This document shows positions 58,501-64,000 of a stretch of 64,000 nt of DNA, in pieces. Position numbers and translations under genes: made by a program. Positions within the stretch are counted from its first letter, which is position 1; each line of letters opens with the position of its first letter. This DNA is from Fomitopsis serialis. Its lineage: Eukaryota > Basidiomycota > Agaricomycetes > Polyporales > Fomitopsidaceae. The notes below the pieces were generated by a model. That model saw only the letters and a program-made list of their open reading frames with translations, was not told the DNA's origin and searched no databases. The stretch spans positions 1 to 64,000 of the forward strand of contig NW_025954991.1 in assembly GCF_022376445.1 (NCBI RefSeq), in the 5' to 3' direction.

Positions 58501-59766
58501 TCAGGCGAAGATGTTGACCTTCGGCCACTGGTACTGGGGCCCGACCTGCTGCACACACATCGAGCCGAGCTTGTGGCCCGCCTCAATGCACTCGTCCTGG
58601 CTCTTGCCGAGGACGTACGCGCCGAGGAAGCCACCCGCGAACGCGTCGCCCGCACCGTTCGTGTCGACGATCTCCTCGTCCTTGAGCGGGAGGACGCTGT
58701 AGACCTTGGGCGAGGCGGTGTCCGCGCCGGACACGACCGTCGTCGCCTTTGGGCCGTGCGTGATGATGACCGTGCGCGGGCGCCCGGGGTTGGACTTGGG
58801 CTGTGCGGCGATGGACGCGGCGACGGCGGCGAGGTCCTTCTGCTCGGGGTTGCCCGTCGCGGCGGCCCACGCCTCCGCCTCCGCCTCGTTCCCGATGACG
58901 ATGTCGACGTAGGGCATGATCTGCTGCATCTGCACCTGGAAGAACTGCGGGATGAACGGCGCGGAGAGGTTCAGCACGAAGACCTGGGGGCACGCGCGGG
59001 TCAGCGTTTGGGAGGGGAGCGGGAGAGGTGTGGGGCACCTTGCCGCCCTCGGACGCCTTCTTGCTGAGCTCGAGCGCGGACTCGCTGCCGTGCGTGAGGA
59101 AGAAGCCCTCCATGTAGAACACCCTCGCGCTCTCGATGCACGGCGCGACCTCCGGCGAGGCCAGGTGCGCCTTCTCGAACTTCTCCGCCGCGCGCAGCGC
59201 GGTCACCAGACTCCTGCGATCAGTGGGCGTGCGGGCGTGAGCGGCGCGCGGGGCGGCTGGGCGGGGGACGTACCGGTCGTGGCCCGTGATGACGACGGCG
59301 CATGCGCCGGTGCGCTCGCCCTTCTTGACCAGGTAGCGCTGGTCGAGGCCCTCGCGCTTGTTCGCGGCCTTGAGCTGCTGCGCGAGCTCGTCGTCGCCGA
59401 CGCAGCCCGTGAAGACGACGGAGCCCGGCGGGAGGACGTACTGGGCGTGGCCGGTGAGAACGGACGATCGCCGGGGATGGGAACGCACGTACCGCCGCTC
59501 CTCGCGCTGCGTTTTGGGACGCGCCACCGGCGACGTAGGTTACCTTGTACTTCTCGGGCAGCTCGTCGTAACTGCGGTGAATGCGCGGTCAGCTCCTGCT
59601 TCTGGGCTGACGAGCTGCGGGAGAGGGACGGACATGGGGAGGTGCTTGTCCTCCGCGAGGATGGCGTCGTTGGCCTTCAGGGCGTACTTCTGAGGAGCTC
59701 CTCGCCGTCGCGGACCTGCATGTCGAGCAGGGGGTTGCCCATGCAGAAGAGCTGGTACGACGCCAT
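58501..59766 (-). CDS. ADO1: Adenosine kinase (PfkB family), one base apparently missing
   Basis: The gene phosphorylates adenosine to AMP in purine salvage and protects the methyl cycle from adenosine build-up. ATG at 59766 gives MASYQLFCMGNPLLDMQVRDG, the conserved adenosine-kinase opening. Further motifs are VTYVAGGASQNAARGA (ribose-binding Gly-Gly), GSVVFTGCVGDDELAQQL, TGACAVVITG, FFLTHGSES, LNLSAPFIPQFF, VIGNEAEAEAWA and the PfkB signature DTNGAGDAFAGGFLGAYV with the catalytic Asp, then the end WPKVNIFA. Introns of 50-70 nt split it into at least five exons. Near 59690 one base seems to be missing between EELL and KYALKANDAILAE; no splice site explains it. The rest is intact and of normal length (about 340 aa). 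Confidence 0.9.
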
Positions 59767-61546
59767 GGCTCGAAGACTGGAGGCGGGCGGGGGACGGGGG
59801 ACGTGGGGGGACGGGACAAGCTAAGGCTTGGAGGAGGTGCAGTGGGAGCGGTGGTGCCACAGTGTGCTCGGTGCACTCATGCGAGAAAGTTTGGGATTAT
59901 CGAGTCCCATCGGATGGCTATCGCCTCTTCCTCCTCGCTTCGCACCGTCCTTCGACTCATCGCTCGTGTCTTCTTGAAACCTTGGTCATCGCGAACGGGT
60001 TGGTACTCGAATGACACTACAGTGACATTGGGACTGCGTCTCAGAAAATACACCTGAACACATGTATATCCGCGGACCCGGTACCGCGAACGTCCCACCA
60101 CTGGCCATGACCGAAGTCCAGTCCGCCACGTCGCGCGCCGCATGATGGCAGTACGCGTACGTATGCACGAACGCATATTCTTCCTTCTTTATGCTCACGG
60201 CTCTCACAGGGCCCATAGGATCTTGGGAATTCATTGCTGCCGCTGCCGCGTACCATACCGTTCATTCGCACAGCAATTATCACCGCCCGAGCTGAAGTTG
60301 ATTGGTGCATCTACCGTTGCACGCGCGATGTATGGATAGACCCTCCGCGCACACGTGCACCTCAGCTGCACTTCTCGCAGTGCACAGTAAGGGGCGCCCC
60401 TTGGTGCACAGTGAGTGCTACCCATTTCTCCACCCGTCAATACCTGTACAGTCATGAGCAGTGAGCAGGTAGAGGGGAATGACTCTGCAGCCCCTCCAGG
60501 ACACCAGCCTGTCGTGTTCTGTTGCCCGTATGAGTAGAGAGGGACTGTACGAAGGTAAACCATGATGTTGGGCTTCTATAGGTACCGGCATCAACGGAGC
60601 GGAACCGCTTCTAGTACCTGTATATGATGCAGGCAGTCTGCGCGCATACAGCGTAGGACGCTGCGCACTTTGCAAGTCGCTCCAGTACGCCCGCCTTGCC
60701 TGGGATTGAGTGCGGGCTCACCAGAGACGTGTCGAGTCTGGCCCCGACGAATCCAGTGCCTGCGATGACCCATCTTACGCTGCACCGCCTCCTCTTGGTT
60801 CGATGAACAAACAAGGCGCAATCTGGGAGAGAGATCCTCTCCCCGAACGTCACCATGCGTGCCCAATCGATGACCGACCGAGTCTAGGCCCGCAGTGGGC
60901 CGTGCTGAAATGCTATCTGTGCCACCGAGAGGCCCGCTTTCTTCGCGAGAGGGAACCATACCGGGGCCACTGCTCGGACGGTTCAGCCCGTGTTTGTACC
61001 TTGATAGTATGATGTAAATCGCTATGATGCACGGCATTCGCTGTTGCACGGGGGAGTCGCCGGCCTGAGGGGATGTTCGAGGCGATAGCAGGGACGTAGA
61101 TATGATGCTTGGACATGTAGCTACAACATACGATCGAACGAGAGTGGCCGATCGGGCAAGTGCTGCAGGACGAGGCGTGTGATTGGACAAGCGCCGTTGG
61201 TCATCCTTCCCACTTTGCACGACAGCCCGCTGTCTGCACCCCGAATATTGTTTCCACCGCCGACCCGTTCAACTCGACACCACTCTCTCTACTCCTCGCA
61301 AGCCTTCCACTCCAGCCAGGCCCTGCACTCTCCCCGCGGCAGCAACCCCCCAGGCGATAGCACCCACCTAGCGACCTCGGCTGTCTCCTCAATTGACTCG
61401 TGGCTTGCACGCACCCTGCTGCCCACGCCCCCTCCGCCCGCTGCCTCTCATTCGTCCTCTAATTTTTTCCACCTCCCCACTCGACCTGCCACTTCCTACC
61501 GTCTGGGCCGCGCCGTTCTCGCGTTGCACGCTGCGCCCGCCATCGC
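59767..61546. other. Intergenic, no supported gene
   Basis: About 1.8 kb between two divergent genes. A 209-codon - strand frame (60591-61220) and several shorter ones have no domain and overlap frames on the other strand. The last 300 bases are CT-rich and may be the leader or an upstream coding part of the kinase gene. Confidence 0.4.
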
Positions 61547-64000
61547 ATGCTCGGCGTCCTCCGCCCCGCCGCGCAGCACTCGACCAGCGACACCTCGCGA
61601 GTTAAATTCAGGACTGTCCTCGGCCTCGGGCCTCTTCACAAAGACCTTGAACCTGCCCGGCCAAAGACCTCTGCAGGCGCGACCGCCCAGCCCCGCTCCT
61701 TTTCCCGCCGGAGCGTCGACGTCGTCTCTGGATACAGCCTAAAGCGGCAGCACCGAAGGAACCGCTCGAGCGTCGTAGATCCGTCCTTCTACGCCCCCGA
61801 CGAACCAGTCCCCGCAGCGCCAGCTCCCCAGCCGTCCGATATGAGGAATTCGGTCGCCCAATCTATGCCCAACACTCGGCGTGTGCCCGTTCGTACGGAG
61901 AACCAGGATGGTCCGTGGACGGTCAGTGTCGCCGAGACGCCCCATGAACCCAACTCGTACAGCATATACATTAAGAGTGAGTCTCTGCCCGTCATCGTCC
62001 TGTCTCGTGCGCACAAACTCCCCGCACCTTACCCCGCATCTCCCTCTTTGACACACGCCGCGTCTACATTACGACCGGCCTTTACGTCAACTGTCTATGT
62101 ACTGACCCCTTGACCATTTTCTAGCGCCTACGCATAATATCACCCTCACCCGCGCTGCACAAGAGATCCTCGAGATGCATGGCAAGCTGCGCGAGTCCCA
62201 TCCCGGCTACAAAATGCCCTCCCTCCCCATCGACGCCGCCGCCATCCCCCAGCCTCCCAAACGCAAATCCGCTTTCCTTAATACCCTCTCGCGCCTCGCT
62301 TCCCCGGCATCGAAGGCGGGCCAACGCTCCGCGTCTGGGCGCCACACCTCGGGTACGAGCTCAGCGTCGAGCGCCCTCCCCACCCCGCTCGCGTCGCCCA
62401 AAGCCGAGATCAACGACCCGTTCTCGGAGGCGGACGACGAGGACGACCTCCAGCCGCCCATCCCGCCCGCGAACAGCGCGATCACCGCGCTCGCCGCGTA
62501 CCTGACGTCCGTCGCGAACGACGCCGTCCTGCGCCAGTCCCGCGTCTGGAAGCGCTTCAACAGGGTCCGCACCGACGACCTGCAGAGCGTCCGCACCGAG
62601 CGCGCCATCAAGCGCGTTAGGTCCGACATCGCCGCGCACGTCAGCCCTGGCAGCTCGACCGACGTGCGTCAGTCTATCGGCCAGGTCGTCAACGAAGACG
62701 AGGCGAAACCAAAGACCAACGGCGTGCATGCGCCCGAGAAGACGTCTGCAGTGCAGGAAGACATCACTGAGGAGGACGAGGGCGCTGCCGAGTCGACCCC
62801 TCCCGCTGAAGCGCCAGCCAAAGATACGACGAAGTCTGAGGCGGCCGGCGAAGGTGCCGAGGACGGCGTAGAGACGGAGCAGGACCGCGCCCCGACGCCA
62901 CGCTCGCCGAAGCCGTCCTCGGCCACCGCCGACAGCTCAGCGGATGGCACCGACGTCGGCGAAGACGCGGAGGTGCCGTCGACGCCGCAGGGGCAGGACG
63001 GCCCAGCGCACCGCATCCCGCGCTCGCAGTCCGCCGACCCGATGTCGCGCGCGTCCCGCGTGTACCTCGCCTCGCCGCTCGGGAGCGAGACCGCGTCCTC
63101 GCGCACGTCGCAGACGGGCGAGTCCGCGGACGACTCGTCGATCTCGACGACGGGGCGGACGTCCGCGCGGAAGAAGCGCTCGAAGAGCATGGACCCGAAC
63201 TCGGTCGGCAAGAAGAGCCAGCGGAAGGTGGTCGTCGACGACTTTGAGATGATGCGCGTGCTCGGGAAGGGCTGCGCGGGCAAGGTGCTGCTCGTGCGCC
63301 ACAAGCCGACGCTGGACGTGTTCGCGCTGAAGGCGATCACGAAGCGGCATGTGCTCGCGCACCAGGAGCTGCAGCATACGTTGACGGAGCAGGCGGTCCT
63401 GAAGAGAATGGCCGCGGAGGGCTCTGATCCGTTTGTGGTCAAGCTCTGGTGGAGCTTCCACGATAAGGAGAACCTCTTCTTGGTTATGGTGAGTGGGTGC
63501 CGATCGAGATTCGGTTGATCCTTGTTCATGTTGGCTGCAGGACTTCCATCCCGGTGGCGACTTGGCTACGCAATTGGCCCGCTGGGGACGTCTTGGGCGC
63601 GATCGCGCGAGGTTCTACGCAGCCGAAATCGTCGAGGGCGTCGAGGGCCTGCACGCCGCCGGTGTGATCTACCGAGACCTGAAGCCCGAGAACATCCTCA
63701 TCGCCGCCGACGGCCACATCGTTCTCACCGACTTCGGTCTCTCAAAAGAATTCCCGCGCAGGAACTCACCGCTCACCGCGCCGTCCACGCCCTCCGGCTT
63801 CCGGGGCGACTTCACTGCGGGCACGCCGACGGCTGCCACCCCGCACTGGATGAAGAGCGAGGCCGGCAAGGACTGGGCGCCCCCCGCGGCGCTCGACACC
63901 ACGTCGACGTTCTGCGGTACGGCGGAGTACCTCGCGCCGGAGGTCATCCAAGGCCAGCAGTACAGCTACGAGGTTGACTGGTGGAGCTTCGGCACAATGC
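61547..64000 (+). CDS. AGC-family Ser/Thr kinase with PX-like N-terminus (cut by window edge)
   Basis: Exons 61547-61976, 62125-63488 and 63541 to the window edge join in frame. A PX-like segment (VAETPHEPNSYSIYIK, then TRAAQEILEMHGKLRESHPG and KMPSLP) is followed by a helical part and a 250-residue disordered Ser/Asp-rich linker. The kinase domain begins FEMMRVLGKGCAGKVLLVRH (Gly loop), has FALKAITKRH (ATP-binding Lys), YRDLKPENIL (catalytic Asp, with Tyr for His), TDFGLSKEF and TFCGTAEYLAPEV. About 45 extra residues lie between DFG and the activation-loop Thr. The domain is cut before its end. AGC kinases of this type act downstream of TOR or lipid signals. The start is uncertain: another frame open over 61179-61742 reads more naturally at 61600-61740, so an indel or unseen intron there is possible. 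Confidence 0.82.

Noticed and set aside
60591..61220. 209-codon - strand frame between adenosine kinase and the AGC kinase
   Set aside because: No domain, mixed composition, and other frames overlap. Nothing distinguishes it from chance.
1..64000. tRNA, rRNA or CRISPR loci
   Set aside because: No tRNA-like B box paired with an A box at proper spacing was seen, no rRNA core sequence, and no regularly spaced repeats with unique spacers. Introns and gene content also make CRISPR implausible.

Overview
The window reads as nuclear DNA of a filamentous basidiomycete, most likely an Agaricomycete. Nearly every gene is cut by introns of about 40-65 nt with GT-AG ends and CTNAC-type branch sites. The housekeeping proteins are fungal: a CreB-type deubiquitinase, DSK2, DUS1, a Raptor/KOG1 homologue, adenosine kinase and an AGC kinase. 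They are mixed with gene families typical of mushroom genomes (TET/JBP-like dioxygenase, DUF6532-like protein, F-box arrays, C2-plus-membrane proteins) and with a Tad1-like LINE. No tRNA, rRNA or CRISPR array was recognised. Exon coordinates come from hand splicing checked by frame continuity; there is no transcript evidence.

Layout. 1-2072: low-complexity, internally repeated sequence without a convincing gene. 2073-10924: three multi-exon + strand genes in a row: an unknown 596-aa protein, an 861-aa protein with a C-terminal 2OG-Fe(II) dioxygenase domain, and an 828-aa nuclear-looking protein with a DUF6532-like domain. 11456-17290 (- strand): a LINE that keeps its 5' repeats, ORF0, ORF1 and the ORF2 endonuclease start but has lost reverse transcriptase. 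17982-22102: the CreB-like deubiquitinase with a 14-nt microexon and a 1-kb intron. 22702-25409: a P-loop NTPase-like gene. 25835-30664: two tandem paralogues of a C2-like/four-helix membrane protein on the - strand. 31550-36364: an F-box protein and DSK2. 36883-43560: three tandem - strand F-box paralogues, two of them broken. 44041-51346: DUS1 and the Raptor homologue, divergently transcribed. 51825-55864: two tandem + strand F-box paralogues of a second subfamily, both interrupted. 56328-64000: a C2H2 zinc-finger gene, adenosine kinase, and an AGC kinase cut by the window edge.

How genes may work together. Raptor, the AGC kinase, DSK2, the CreB-like protease and the F-box proteins belong to nutrient signalling and ubiquitin-proteasome control, but nothing shows that they are co-regulated. 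The 2-11 kb block is the most novel part: a possible nucleic-acid-modifying dioxygenase sits between two uncharacterised genes on one strand, next to a retrotransposon.

A recurrent observation limits all pseudogene calls. Three otherwise intact housekeeping genes (creB-like, DUS1, adenosine kinase) each appear to lack one base at conserved sites. Either the assembly has indel errors or these genes are truly damaged; lesions in the F-box and C2-membrane families must be read with that in mind.
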